Source: a virus. From it: a stretch of 54,206 nt of DNA. Positions within the stretch are counted from its first letter, which is position 1. The number at the start of each line of letters is the position of its first letter. Where the stretch lies: positions 1 to 54,206 of the IMG/VR virus record IMGVR_UViG_3300050821_002644; one strand, given 5' to 3'. The notes below the pieces were generated by a model. The model was not told where the DNA came from. It was given only the letters and a program-made list of their open reading frames with translations, and searched no databases. Position numbers and translations under genes: made by a program. Below are positions 33,085-41,317 of the stretch, one piece after another.

Positions 33085-33582
33085 TTACGGAAGGATCCCA
33101 CCAGCCGCGGCAGCCTTACGCTGGCCACCAGTGGTGTTGGCTTCGCCTTCCTTGTACGGAGAGAACCCACGCACCTCGATCCACGATGCGGGGTCGTCCT
33201 CGGGGTTCTTGGCCTTCGTCTTCTTGTTCAGACCGCGTCGCACCATCAGACGCCTGCCGATGTAGAACTCAGGAGCGTCGGGGATGTCGAGACCATCACC
33301 CTGGGTCGCGTTCTCGTACTCGTCCAGAGCCTTGAGCATCCCGACGATGGTGTAGAGAGCGCCGTCCCAGCAGCACGCGGTCCACTTGATCTGACTGTCA
33401 GCGTGCTCGCCCGACTGGACGTCCGCCGTGAACTTCAGCAGCGGCTTGCCGGGGTTGTTCTCCGACTGCGAGTCAGCCGGCTCGACCTCAGTGATGATGC
33501 AGTCGTACAGGCCCGACGGAAGTCCAAATCCACCCTCACCGGACTTGGCTTCCTGGTCTGACATGTTGACTTTGATTGCCAT
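33085..33582 (-). CDS. ssDNA-binding-like protein (DUF669)
   Basis: 165 residues. FGLPSGLYDCIITEVEPADS and then NPGKPLLKFTADVQSG follow the DUF669 pattern found beside phage recombination ATPases, thought to act as SSB. RRLMVRRGLNKKTKAKNP is basic and could bind DNA. It lies directly downstream of the Sak4-like ATPase, the usual pairing. Confidence 0.75.
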   Translation of the reverse strand: MAIKVNMSDQEAKSGEGGFGLPSGLYDCIITEVEPADSQSENNPGKPLLKFTADVQSGEHADSQIKWTACCWDGALYTIVGMLKALDEYENATQGDGLDIPDAPEFYIGRRLMVRRGLNKKTKAKNPEDDPASWIEVRGFSPYKEGEANTTGGQRKAAAAGGILP

Positions 33583-33595
33583 GTGTGTTCTCGTT

Positions 33596-34648
33596 TCAGC
33601 TGTGAATGAGTTCGTAGATGTTGTGCATGTTGGGTTCGGTTACGACCAACGGCAAGTTGCCTGAGCGGTCCTTAGTGACGTAACCCTCTAGCGCACCGGT
33701 CAGCAGGTACCGGTTGATGACTGTAGCCTTGCTTTCGTCTCCCTTCTCTCCTTCCTTGGTGTAGAGATACATTACCTGGTCGAACAGGCCTGCTACCTGG
33801 TTCGCCTGCTTGCCGGGCAGGTCAGGACGCTTCCACTGAATGCCCTTGTTGTCCCGCTCGACAGTCTCGTGGCAGAGGAAGATGAAGTTCATCGGCAGGT
33901 TGCGGAAGAGCCTCATGTACTTCCTCATTGCATTACCCGAAGCTCCCCAGTCGTGGAGGTCGGGCACGTCAGGATCGTGATCTGGTCGGCGCTTGATCGC
34001 ACGAGCCATCACGTCGTCCATGTTGATCTTCTGTAGCTCAGTGCCAGTGTCAATCGTCACCGTGCGGAAGTCAGGCTTGTCCTTGCTGTTGTAGCACTGG
34101 CGATCGAGCTCGTCGTAGACGGCTTCGAACTGGTCCCATCGAATACCTGACTGCAGCATTGGATCGGGAATCACCATCAGGTTGTCGCCGACTTTTGCTC
34201 TGAACTTGAGGAGAGTGTTCGCACCAGCTTCGGCGTTGACGTACAACATGGGCGCAAGATGCTTACTCAACGCCCCTGTGGCTGCTACGTGAGTCTTGCC
34301 CGCACCAGGCTGGCCGTAGATCATGTTGTTGACGAACGGCTTCACCTGAGCGACGGTAGCCATCGGAATGCCTGCGAAGGTCAGTGCGCCAACCTTCTGT
34401 TCGACGAAGGTCTTCGGCTTCTCTCGAGCCTGGTGGTCCTCATGTACGATCTGCTCGTGTGACGGACCACCTTCTTCATCAGGCATCGGAGCAGGAGCTG
34501 CAGGCGGAGCGAGCGTCTGGTTCTCAGTCACGGAGTCGCTAGCAGCAGTGTCGTTGTCCGCAGGTCCTTCAGACTGTGACTCTTCTGCATACTTCGACTT
34601 CTCTTCAGGCGTCGCCATGAGGTCGTCGTCTGGGATGATATCAGGCAT
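33596..34648 (-). CDS. Sak4-like RecA-family ATPase
   Basis: 350 residues. The first 100 are acidic and disordered. MIYGQPGAGKTHVAAT is Walker A (its codons hold a CCACAGGGG motif), FRTVTIDTGTELQ is Walker B, and NFIFLCHETVERD is the sensor strand. Phage Sak4-type proteins aid single-strand annealing with an SSB partner. TAATG overlap with the nuclease gene. Confidence 0.8.
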   Translation of the reverse strand: MPDIIPDDDLMATPEEKSKYAEESQSEGPADNDTAASDSVTENQTLAPPAAPAPMPDEEGGPSHEQIVHEDHQAREKPKTFVEQKVGALTFAGIPMATVAQVKPFVNNMIYGQPGAGKTHVAATGALSKHLAPMLYVNAEAGANTLLKFRAKVGDNLMVIPDPMLQSGIRWDQFEAVYDELDRQCYNSKDKPDFRTVTIDTGTELQKINMDDVMARAIKRRPDHDPDVPDLHDWGASGNAMRKYMRLFRNLPMNFIFLCHETVERDNKGIQWKRPDLPGKQANQVAGLFDQVMYLYTKEGEKGDESKATVINRYLLTGALEGYVTKDRSGNLPLVVTEPNMHNIYELIHS

Positions 34649-35829
34649 TAGTTGCTTAGTCCTTTGTCAGTTGAGGGTGCGTTGAGGACGTAGTACCTTG
34701 GTTTGATTTCGAACATTGTGTCAAGTGCGTACTGGTAATCGTTACCCTGATCCATGTCGATACACGGCTGCTGGAAGGCACAATCGCTACAAGCGAATCG
34801 TCCTGGGGACTTGTAGCGAGCGGTTGCAGGGTCGATCATCTCGCGTGCCTGCTCAAGTAGTTCCTTCTGGAACATGTCGAGCTGCTTGTCAGTCTTGTAG
34901 ATAGTGTGCGTCTCGATGTACTTGGTGCCCTCGTCCTTCAGCCAGGCAATGAACTCGTTGTACAGTCCTGCCTTGTAGGCTTCGGGATCGCCTGCCTTGA
35001 CAGTCTCGATGTAGGTGTCGACGTCGGTCGTCTGGCTCTGACTGACTGAGTACGCTCGACCAAGACGAGTCACCTTCAGCTTCTGCGGTGGCTCTGGGTA
35101 ACCCTTCCGAAGCTCGATGTACTTGAACCCGCGGATGCCTAGCTTCAGCTTCCTTCGTAGGGCCCATACGTAACCTGTGACCTGATCGTCAATCTCGAGG
35201 ATGATGTCAGCGTCCTCTGTCATCATCCGAGCTGTCGTCTTCCAGTCACCGATCCAGTAGTTGCCCCACTTGTCCCGAAGGATGATGTCGATCCGACCCT
35301 CGAAGACGACTGGCAGTCCTAGCCAAGTCTGTCGACCATGATTGCCGAATGCTTGTACATGCTTCTTCCAGCACAAGTCGCACTTGCACATGAGCTGGTT
35401 ACCCTGCTCATCGAGAATCGGGACCTGGAACGTCTCCTCGACCCTCACCACTGTGAACTCAGCCACAGGGAGCTGCTCGTTGACGTACCAGTAGATCATC
35501 CCTACGCCGAGCTGGACGAGCTTCTCGTAGTCGCGCTCCTTCTCATCGTCAGGTCCGTAACGCTCAGTGACTCGAAGGTAGTTCGACTTCTGTTTGGCGC
35601 ACTCTTCACGGAACGCTGCCTCTGCGAACTGAGCGATCAGGGTACGTGGAGCTCCCCAAGTCTCAGGGTTGTACATCGCTTCCATAGCCTTATGGAAGGC
35701 GATTCCGAACTCGAGAGGTATCGCAGTTCTGACTGGCTGACGGTTCTCGTTGAATGCCCAGTTGTGCCTACGACGGCAGCCGCGGTACGACCGGAGCTCA
35801 GTCGTATGTATCTCATGCACAAGGTCCAC
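34648..35829 (-). CDS. Cas4/RecB-like PD-(D/E)XK exonuclease
   Basis: 393 residues from GTG 35829 with AGGGGG eight bases upstream. VVFEGRIDIILRD and NYWIGDWKTTARM provide the D...DxK active site. C-terminal FACSDCAFQQPC plus an N-terminal YRGCRRRH Cys suggest an iron-sulfur cluster as in Cas4 and AddB. It would process DNA ends for the Sak4 recombination pathway. First gene after promoter 35850. Confidence 0.85.
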   Translation of the reverse strand: MDLVHEIHTTELRSYRGCRRRHNWAFNENRQPVRTAIPLEFGIAFHKAMEAMYNPETWGAPRTLIAQFAEAAFREECAKQKSNYLRVTERYGPDDEKERDYEKLVQLGVGMIYWYVNEQLPVAEFTVVRVEETFQVPILDEQGNQLMCKCDLCWKKHVQAFGNHGRQTWLGLPVVFEGRIDIILRDKWGNYWIGDWKTTARMMTEDADIILEIDDQVTGYVWALRRKLKLGIRGFKYIELRKGYPEPPQKLKVTRLGRAYSVSQSQTTDVDTYIETVKAGDPEAYKAGLYNEFIAWLKDEGTKYIETHTIYKTDKQLDMFQKELLEQAREMIDPATARYKSPGRFACSDCAFQQPCIDMDQGNDYQYALDTMFEIKPRYYVLNAPSTDKGLSN

Positions 35830-35849
35830 TGATAACCCCCTAGAGATTA

Positions 35850-35879
35850 AGTATATCTCAGGTCACTCGGGGAACACAA
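35850..35879 (-). promoter_or_regulatory. Minus-strand promoter of the replication genes
   Basis: Read leftward: TTGTGT (35874-35879), 18 bases, TATACT (35850-35855). The flanks CTTGTGTTCCC match the promoter at 47506-47535. It lies about 20 bases before the nuclease start. Confidence 0.8.
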
Positions 35880-35889
35880 GAGGTTCCTA

Positions 35890-36024
35890 TTACTCTGTAT
35901 TACTTGGCTTCTTGCCTGTGTACTTCGCTACCAGTACCTCTCGAATGGAGAAGACGAGTATGGCGAAGGCTACGAGGCTGAAGAAGGCTACTATGCCCCA
36001 GAGGGCTACGTCGTTGTCAGTCAT
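35890..36024 (-). CDS. Small single-span membrane protein
   Basis: 44 residues: short polar start, one membrane span (LWGIVAFFSLVAFAILVFSI) and a basic end. GGAGAAGG precedes the ATG at 36024. Coupled to the upstream gene by an ATGA overlap. Function unknown. Confidence 0.7.
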   Translation of the reverse strand: MTDNDVALWGIVAFFSLVAFAILVFSIREVLVAKYTGKKPSNTE

Positions 36025-36176
36025 TGTTCCTTCTCCGTCGCGTTTCCTAGGTCGCGCAGAAGTACGGCTGTCTGGTAGTTGGTCGTGTACCCGTGCTTGC
36101 GTAGCTCTTCCCATACCTCGCGGAAGCTGTCGGCGTCAGCCTCTGTCGGGAACTCCACTAGGACTAGATTGTTCAT
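36021..36176 (-). CDS. Small alpha/beta protein, unknown
   Basis: 51 residues, MNNLVLVEFPTEADADSFRE and onward. A strand, an acidic turn and a helix resemble the first half of a ferredoxin-like fold, similar in plan to the two genes before it. ATGA overlaps on both sides show coupling. Confidence 0.7.
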   Translation of the reverse strand: MNNLVLVEFPTEADADSFREVWEELRKHGYTTNYQTAVLLRDLGNATEKEQ

Positions 36177-36418
36177 AGTGGATCTCGCTCAGCGAGTTCT
36201 TCCGGGCTGACAACGACCATATCTGGTCCCTGAAGCAGCTGGCGGATCTTGCCTTCGAGCTTCTCGGCCTGTTCGTCATCTTCGAAGGCGATCTCGAACA
36301 TGACACGAGATCTAATTGGTGTCGCTAGGTAGGCCGGTGGACTGCCTGGGTACAGTCTCTCCAGCTTCAGATCGAACTGAATCATCCCCGGTATCGGAGG
36401 CGGGTCGTCGATCGGCAT
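36173..36418 (-). CDS. Small alpha/beta protein, unknown
   Basis: 81 residues with a Pro-rich start and VMFEIAFEDDEQAEKLEGKI, a pattern repeated in the upstream gene (AVILDFKDDQAAEKLMELL). AAGGGAG lies nine bases before ATG 36418. The start lies 107 bases inside the upstream gene. Confidence 0.65.
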   Translation of the reverse strand: MPIDDPPPIPGMIQFDLKLERLYPGSPPAYLATPIRSRVMFEIAFEDDEQAEKLEGKIRQLLQGPDMVVVSPEELAERDPL

Positions 36419-36851
36419 TGTTTAGGCTCCCTTCAGGAGTATCAGTAGCAGAAGTGCTCCCTGCAGAGTCAGCACTATCAGCCACTTCAGGGGGATTGGC
36501 TTCAGCAGCCAGTCGATCCTTGATCGCTTTGAGTTGATTCCTGGACTGCATGCAGAGGTTGACGTACCAGTTTCTGACAACAGTCTTGTGCGGACGGAAG
36601 CACTGGGGACAAACGAACCAGCCAGTACCCACTGCTCGTGTCCAGCCCTGTACTCTTCCTTTACGACGGCATTCGCAACCACGCACAGGACGAGGAAGCA
36701 GAGCCACTGGCTTTGCGTGTGCTGCCAGAATGGTTGCCATGGCAGTTGGTGTTCCATCTTCATCAGGTGTTTCCTGAGTCCTGATGAGCAGCTCCATCAG
36801 CTTCTCTGCTGCTTGGTCGTCCTTGAAGTCGAGAATGACTGCTCTGGCCAT
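36312..36851 (-). CDS. Putative zinc-binding protein, unknown
   Basis: 179 residues. MARAVILDFKDDQAAEKLME forms a small alpha/beta unit; CECRRKGRVQGW and FVCPQCFRPHK form a Cys4-type zinc site at about residues 59-84; the rest is Ser/Asp-rich and low in complexity. The end of the frame runs into the next gene, so the last 35 residues may be non-functional. Confidence 0.6.
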   Translation of the reverse strand: MARAVILDFKDDQAAEKLMELLIRTQETPDEDGTPTAMATILAAHAKPVALLPRPVRGCECRRKGRVQGWTRAVGTGWFVCPQCFRPHKTVVRNWYVNLCMQSRNQLKAIKDRLAAEANPPEVADSADSAGSTSATDTPEGSLNNADRRPASDTGDDSVRSEAGETVPRQSTGLPSDTN

Positions 36852-37011
36852 ACTTCTTGTCTTCCTTCCCTATGAGGAACTGAATTTCGCCTAGCTCCTG
36901 ACATACGCTGTCATAGTCGTATTCCTCTAGGAGTCTGAGTATGTTTTCTAGGTGCTCCTTCTTCTGCATAAGCTCGCCAAATGTCATATAGCGAACCGGT
37001 ACGCTAGGCAC
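36763..37011 (-). CDS. Small helical protein, unknown
   Basis: 82 residues, helical coiled segment YMTFGELMQKKEHLENILRL. The last 25 residues are Ser/Arg-rich chance-like coding within the next gene. Start GTG 37011 is uncertain; an ATG is at 36987. Confidence 0.5.
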   Translation of the reverse strand: MPSVPVRYMTFGELMQKKEHLENILRLLEEYDYDSVCQELGEIQFLIGKEDKKYGQSSHSRLQGRPSSREADGAAHQDSGNT

Positions 37012-37261
37012 CCTTGAACCAGATGTGAATCGCTAGTACCACTGCGACGATGATGTAGACGCCGAAGCTTGCGTACCAGGAGATTGTCGGTACGAAGTGC
37101 TTGTGCACGCCGAGTTCGAACCAGCTGTAGTCCGACAACGTGTTGTTGGGGTTGGTGATGAGCGCGAAGATCTCAGGTCCACCGATGATGACGGAAACCA
37201 AGAGCATCGCGAACGGCCAGTAATACTTACCCCAGGTCATCACTTGCTGGACTTTGTCCAC
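37004..37261 (-). CDS. Two-span membrane protein
   Basis: 85 residues with membrane spans near 17-37 (FAMLLVSVIIGGPEIFALI) and 61-80 (SFGVYIIVAVVLAIHIWF). GTG start at 37261 with GGAG upstream. Unknown role; could sit in the host membrane early in infection. Confidence 0.65.
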   Translation of the reverse strand: MDKVQQVMTWGKYYWPFAMLLVSVIIGGPEIFALITNPNNTLSDYSWFELGVHKHFVPTISWYASFGVYIIVAVVLAIHIWFKGA

Positions 37262-37451
37262 GATGTTTCATCTCCGTTCCGCTAATCGCTACGAAGTCGA
37301 GATCGACCTTCTTCCACTTACCAGTGGGTTGTCCATCTGTGTCAAGGACTTCATAGGCGAGCTTCTTGACATGCTGCATCGAGTCCAGAGCGAGCCGTGC
37401 TGCTGCGTGATCTTCAGGCGAGCCGTTCTGGAGTGCTACGATAAGCATCAT
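37227..37451 (-). CDS. Small protein, unknown
   Basis: 74 residues, MMLIVALQNGSPEDHAAARL and then KKLAYEVLDTDGQPTGKWKK. Compact alpha/beta pattern. ATGA overlap with the upstream gene and a 35-base overlap with the membrane gene. Not recognised. Confidence 0.6.
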   Translation of the reverse strand: MMLIVALQNGSPEDHAAARLALDSMQHVKKLAYEVLDTDGQPTGKWKKVDLDFVAISGTEMKHRGQSPASDDLG

Positions 37452-37600
37452 GACTCATGCCGTCCTGACGCTTCCACCGACACCTCGACGCCCTTCTCGA
37501 AAGCTCGGTGCTTGATGTCTTCGCAAGAATCGGCGGCCTTGTGGTAGTGGATGATCTCGATGCACTCGTCCCGACGCGTAGTCGCAGCAGCTTGTGCCAA
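37448..37600 (-). CDS. Small helical protein, start uncertain
   Basis: The convincing part is ATLAQAAATTRRDECIEIIH followed by HKAADSCEDIKHRAFEKGVE, helical and Cys-containing. I propose TTG 37600 (50 residues) since the frame upstream to 37747 runs inside another gene. No strong ribosome site is seen. Confidence 0.45.
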   Translation of the reverse strand: MAQAAATTRRDECIEIIHYHKAADSCEDIKHRAFEKGVEVSVEASGRHES

Positions 37601-37646
37601 GGTAGCCTGTTCATTGATTTCCCTCTCGTCGTAGACGTAAGAGTGT

Positions 37647-38222
37647 CTAGGCCTTACGACCCTCGCGGAGGGCGACGTTGAACGCCACTCCGACGAGATG
37701 GCAGAAGGTCCGGATTCGCTTGAAGTGCTTCCGATTGGCTCGAGCATTGATTCGCTCCTGCTCCTCGTCCCAGATCTTGATTAGTTCGTCGGTCTCGTCG
37801 CCTGGCTGGTCGAACAGCTGAGTTGCGTGCTCTGGCTCTCGGATGACCTCGCCGCGGTGAATTGTTCCCATCGGCTTCTCGAGGTATGGCTCAGCGACAG
37901 GCTTGAGGTTGTATCGCTTCTCTCGTTGGTCGAAGGCCGTCTGCAGAGCTGCCATCGTATCGGCGACTGGATCGAAGCGCATCGGGATACGGCAGGTGAA
38001 CTGATCCTTCATACGCACGATAGTCCGATCGACAGTCGCGCGCATCTTGTCTCGATTGACCCGTGCGTACATGTCACGGGTGAACTCTGGAGCCAGTACC
38101 CCTGTGGACTTTGTCATAAGGTCGTCGAACATCGGCATGCGGAACGACCCAGTGGATTCGAGGTCGGGCTTGTACTCAGGGTCGAGAGGACAGGGACCTT
38201 CATAAGTCTGGTAGACCGTCAT
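37647..38222 (-). CDS. Hypothetical protein
   Basis: 191 residues, charged. VNRDKMRATVDRTIVRMKDQ and AALQTAFDQREKRYNLKP are helical. A basic stretch and a weakly hydrophobic end (FCHLVGVAFNVAL) close it. ATGA overlap with the gene before it. Not recognised. Confidence 0.6.
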   Translation of the reverse strand: MTVYQTYEGPCPLDPEYKPDLESTGSFRMPMFDDLMTKSTGVLAPEFTRDMYARVNRDKMRATVDRTIVRMKDQFTCRIPMRFDPVADTMAALQTAFDQREKRYNLKPVAEPYLEKPMGTIHRGEVIREPEHATQLFDQPGDETDELIKIWDEEQERINARANRKHFKRIRTFCHLVGVAFNVALREGRKA

Positions 38223-38605
38223 GAGTTGTCTCCGAACTGCTTGAGGTCAAGATTGTTGAGGTCGAGCTTGCCGTTACCTGCTACGAGCTGCATCGCGATC
38301 GCGTCGCGAAGGGCCTTGCATCCCTGCTCGATCTGCTCGTCGATGAATTCCTGATCACGCACGTACTGGGGGATCATCGTGATCTGAGCAGGATCGTGTT
38401 CCGGTCCGATGAGTCGCCCCTTGGCGGTGTAGATGCAAGCCACCATAGGCATCGGACCGTGAGGTGTCTGACCTATCTGCATGTTCACGTCGACACGGAT
38501 GATCTTGATCCCGAAGCTGAGTCGCTTCAGAGCATCCATGAACATCGGCTCGAGAGCGTCGACGGAGGACTCGACGTTGTCAGCTAGCAAGGTACTGCTC
38601 CTCAT
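38219..38605 (-). CDS. Hypothetical protein
   Basis: 128 residues. Strand-rich middle (FGIKIIRVDVNMQIGQTPHG, then MVACIYTAKGRLIGPEHDPA) and an acidic Asn/Asp/Leu end. Starts 26 bases inside the helicase gene. Function unknown. Confidence 0.6.
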   Translation of the reverse strand: MRSSTLLADNVESSVDALEPMFMDALKRLSFGIKIIRVDVNMQIGQTPHGPMPMVACIYTAKGRLIGPEHDPAQITMIPQYVRDQEFIDEQIEQGCKALRDAIAMQLVAGNGKLDLNNLDLKQFGDNS

Positions 38606-40064
38606 CTACGTTGTCGCCCAGGATAAGAGCGAGCTGGCTCCACTTGTTCGCGATGCGCTGCATGCGTCCAAGGTCTACGGTGTTGCGCGCAACGATGTCA
38701 ATGATCTGGACAGGATTTTTCTGACCGATGCGATGAAGCCTGTCCTCTGCTTGTCGGTTACGAGTTGGATTCCAAACTCGGTCGAGGAAAATCGCGGTCG
38801 ATGCACGGTGGAGCGTGATACCTTCACCGCCAGCAGCGATGGTACAAGCCAGAACCTGTACGTGTCCAGACTGGAACTTTTGAACCGCGTCATCACGGTC
38901 ACGTTGTGACACGTCACCCGTGTATGCCCTAGTCTCGATTCTCTTACTACGAAGGGTCCGAACTGTGAGGTTGACCATAGATTTCGACTGGGTGAAGACG
39001 ACAAGGGGTTCGTTGGGATTTCCATCGATGATCTCCTCAAGAGCATCTAGCTTGGCTGATGGTAGTGTCATCTCGCGGACGTGTCCATCCGTAGTAACCA
39101 CAGGGGAAGCTAGCGCCATTTGCTGTAGTCTGACTAGCTGGGAAATCACCGCAGTAGCCACAAAGGGCACGTCTCTTTGCTCTCCCATCCAAGCAAGCAT
39201 GTCCTTACGCATTTCATCGTAAGTCCGACGCTGCTGGGATCCGAGGTCGATGTATCGGGAGGTATATGTCTTCGGCGGAAGATCAATACCCACATCCCTC
39301 TTCTTACGGCGAACGTAGTGCGGGGCGATGGTAGAGAGCATACGTTCGGCACCTTCGGGATTCACCCCCTGGATCTTCTTGAAGGTTCTTCCGTACTTGA
39401 GCTTCTGCAGTTCAGTGTCTTCGAACACGCACGTCTGGTTGACGAACTTCCAGTACGAACGGTAGGTCTTCGGCCAGAGCCAGTTCAGAACCGACCAAAT
39501 GTCTTGCGGTTTATCATCCGCGGGAGTGCCGGAGAGACCTGTCTTGTACTTCGTATCCAAAGCCTTGAGAGCTCGAGTCTGTTGCGATGCTCGATTTTTG
39601 ATTCGGTGTACTTCGTCTGCGATGATGTGGAACCACTTGACATATTTCAGCTCATCAATCAGCCGTAGGCCCTCGTAGTGCATGATGAAGTAACATGCAG
39701 TTGCTATGTTCGGATCAATACGCCAGTCTTCCCAGTCCTTGAGGGCGTTGATGAAGGGCTGACGGTTCTTCCGATCGATGATTCGGATTAGAGTAGGACG
39801 GTTGTCCTCGAGCCAGCTGTCGTTGTAGGCCATGATCGAATCAGCCCAATCAGGATGCGTACCTGAGGGCGCGACGATCAGAGTAGGACGACGGTAGGCG
39901 TACTTGTCCTTGCGTAGGTCTCCGTCTACGGCAAGACCCTCATATGTCTTTCCTAGGCCCATATCGTCCGCGATGAGACGTGACGTCCCCATCGCCGTGT
40001 TCTGAGTGTATGTCTTCCACCCAACCTTCTCGACGCACTGGATCTGGTGTTCGTAGAGCTTCAT
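38580..40064 (-). CDS. SNF2-type helicase/translocase
   Basis: 494 residues with all core motifs: ADDMGLGKTYEGLAV (I), FHIIADEVHRIKNR (II), TGLSGTPADD (III), VVFTQSKSMVN (IV) and RQAEDRLHRIGQKNPVQI (VI). Short phage SNF2-like enzymes remodel or translocate on duplex DNA, perhaps in replication or recombination. CGAGG lies before the ATG, which sits inside the upstream membrane gene. Confidence 0.92.
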   Translation of the reverse strand: MKLYEHQIQCVEKVGWKTYTQNTAMGTSRLIADDMGLGKTYEGLAVDGDLRKDKYAYRRPTLIVAPSGTHPDWADSIMAYNDSWLEDNRPTLIRIIDRKNRQPFINALKDWEDWRIDPNIATACYFIMHYEGLRLIDELKYVKWFHIIADEVHRIKNRASQQTRALKALDTKYKTGLSGTPADDKPQDIWSVLNWLWPKTYRSYWKFVNQTCVFEDTELQKLKYGRTFKKIQGVNPEGAERMLSTIAPHYVRRKKRDVGIDLPPKTYTSRYIDLGSQQRRTYDEMRKDMLAWMGEQRDVPFVATAVISQLVRLQQMALASPVVTTDGHVREMTLPSAKLDALEEIIDGNPNEPLVVFTQSKSMVNLTVRTLRSKRIETRAYTGDVSQRDRDDAVQKFQSGHVQVLACTIAAGGEGITLHRASTAIFLDRVWNPTRNRQAEDRLHRIGQKNPVQIIDIVARNTVDLGRMQRIANKWSQLALILGDNVDEEQYLAS

Positions 40065-40251
40065 TCGGGTACCTCGGCAGAATGCTTGGGGTAGAGATGT
40101 GGAGCACTTCGATCCCTAGCCAGATGAATAGGATTACACATCCGATCATTATCCGTGTGTAGATGTTGTTCCAGCAGGCAAAGCCCACTACTACGCCGAT
40201 GATGACTGCTGCTCTGAGTAGCAGCGCGTATGCTGCATTTTTGGTGGTCAT
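39940..40251 (-). CDS. Membrane protein overlapping the helicase
   Basis: 103 residues; two spans near 8-27 (LLLRAAVIIGVVVGFACW) and 33-50 (MIGCVILFIWLGIEVLHI). Only the first 62 residues are outside the helicase gene; the last 40 overlap its start by 125 bases and look random. Unknown role. Confidence 0.55.
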   Translation of the reverse strand: MTTKNAAYALLLRAAVIIGVVVGFACWNNIYTRIMIGCVILFIWLGIEVLHISTPSILPRYPNEALRTPDPVRREGWVEDIHSEHGDGDVTSHRGRYGPRKDI

Positions 40252-40267
40252 GATTCACCTCCTCAAG

Positions 40268-40323
40268 GTCGTCCCAGGACCGCCAAGGCTCGCGGCGAAA
40301 CGTTCCTGCTGCCCTGGGACGAC
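40268..40323. terminator. Hairpin terminator
   Basis: GTCGTCCCAGG (40268-40278) pairs with CCTGGGACGAC (40313-40323). It separates the secreted-protein operon from the helicase operon. Confidence 0.75.
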
Positions 40324-40336
40324 GTTCAGGGATGGA

Positions 40337-40471
40337 TCAGAACTTCCATGGGTTGAAGCCTACCGCGCCAGTCACTCGAGACATCAGCATGTCCCAAGTG
40401 TGCTTCGGCGCGTCAGTCTGGACGCCGATGCAGGTGCTCGACCCACCGAATGAATTGCCGTTGCTGAACAT
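40337..40471 (-). CDS. Small protein after the secreted gene, unknown
   Basis: 44 residues, MFSNGNSFGGSSTCIGVQTD and onward to GFNPWKF. A near-perfect TAGGAGGAAA precedes the ATG, so it is very likely expressed. No family recognised; it lies eight bases after the secreted protein gene and before a terminator, suggesting joint expression. Confidence 0.7.
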   Translation of the reverse strand: MFSNGNSFGGSSTCIGVQTDAPKHTWDMLMSRVTGAVGFNPWKF

Positions 40472-40478
40472 TTTCCTC

Positions 40479-41075
40479 CTAGTTGGTCCAGATGAACGAC
40501 TCGACCGAGTAGCCGTACGGGGCGACCTGGTCGGTCACGCCTAGGCCATCGGCGTACAGGTACATGCCGTGACCAGCGGCGTTGGACGCTCCCACGTTCA
40601 CCCAGGAGCTGTGACCCGTCTGGCCATCGACCGCGTTCTGCGTCTTGACCCAGGCCGAGTACCAGTGCGACCCGCCGCACGCTCCGGTGCCGTATCCGGT
40701 CACCGTCCAGCTTCCGCTCATGCTGACGCAGTTGCTGGATCCGGTGTAGTACATCACGTAGATCGGATCGCCGTCGTACGTGGCGTTCATGCCCGACCCA
40801 GGGGTGAACGGGTACTGACTGGAGGCGCTGACCACCGAGCCGTTGTTGATCAGGTCCAGCCGGTCGTAGGTGCCGTCGTCAACGAAGTTGCCGTTGCCGT
40901 CGCCGCCCTGGTACGCGTCGTAGTGAGTGTTGTACAGCAGACTGTTCAGTGGGTTGTGCTTGGCCGACACAGAAGCGGGAGCGTGCCCGACCGACGTCGA
41001 CGCACTTGCTGCCACAGGGGCGATCAGACCGAGGGCTGCACCCACGATCCCGAGCAGCAAAACCAAACGTTTCAT
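40479..41075 (-). CDS. Secreted protein with signal peptide
   Basis: 198 residues. MKRLVLLLGIVGAALGLIAP with AASAS at about 22-26 is a typical Sec signal ending in AxA-type cleavage. The mature part is Gly/Ser/Asn/Tyr-rich with one likely Cys pair (SNCVSMSG, GTGACGGSH), like small exported actinobacterial proteins. GGGAGAAGAG precedes the ATG. A phage product exported by the infected host might block superinfection or act on the wall; function unknown. Base use is richer in GC than its neighbours. Confidence 0.75.
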   Translation of the reverse strand: MKRLVLLLGIVGAALGLIAPVAASASTSVGHAPASVSAKHNPLNSLLYNTHYDAYQGGDGNGNFVDDGTYDRLDLINNGSVVSASSQYPFTPGSGMNATYDGDPIYVMYYTGSSNCVSMSGSWTVTGYGTGACGGSHWYSAWVKTQNAVDGQTGHSSWVNVGASNAAGHGMYLYADGLGVTDQVAPYGYSVESFIWTN

Positions 41076-41121
41076 TCTCTTCTCCCAACCGAGGGACCAT
41101 CCCTCAGAGCCAGACTCGGAA

Positions 41122-41137
41122 CACGACTCCTGTCGTG
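41122..41137. repeat. Short hairpin upstream of the secreted gene
   Basis: CACGAC (41122-41127) and GTCGTG (41132-41137) around TCCT, in the 240-base gap 41076-41317 between the two secreted-protein genes. It may end the upstream message. Nothing else convincing is seen in this gap. Confidence 0.5.
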
Positions 41138-41317
41138 CTTAACCCGAAAGCACCGAGCCTGACTCTCAGAGCTAGTCCTGATGAGGTCTACGACCGTATC
41201 GTGCGGAGGTTAGGGCCCGCGGCATGGGTAGACCTTTGGCACTCAGGCGACATATGATGTGACCGCGTACTCTCATCTTCGCCGACCTTTTACAGCAGGA
41301 CAGAACGCGCTCTGAAG

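Noticed and set aside
40569-41162. 197-codon plus-strand frame
   Set aside because: Antisense to the first secreted gene; Arg/Val/His-rich shadow.
41132-41257. Possible small plus-strand gene ending LRASPDEVYDRIVRRLGPAA...
   Set aside because: The segment looks somewhat protein-like, but there is no start with a ribosome site and it lies on the strand opposite to all neighbours.
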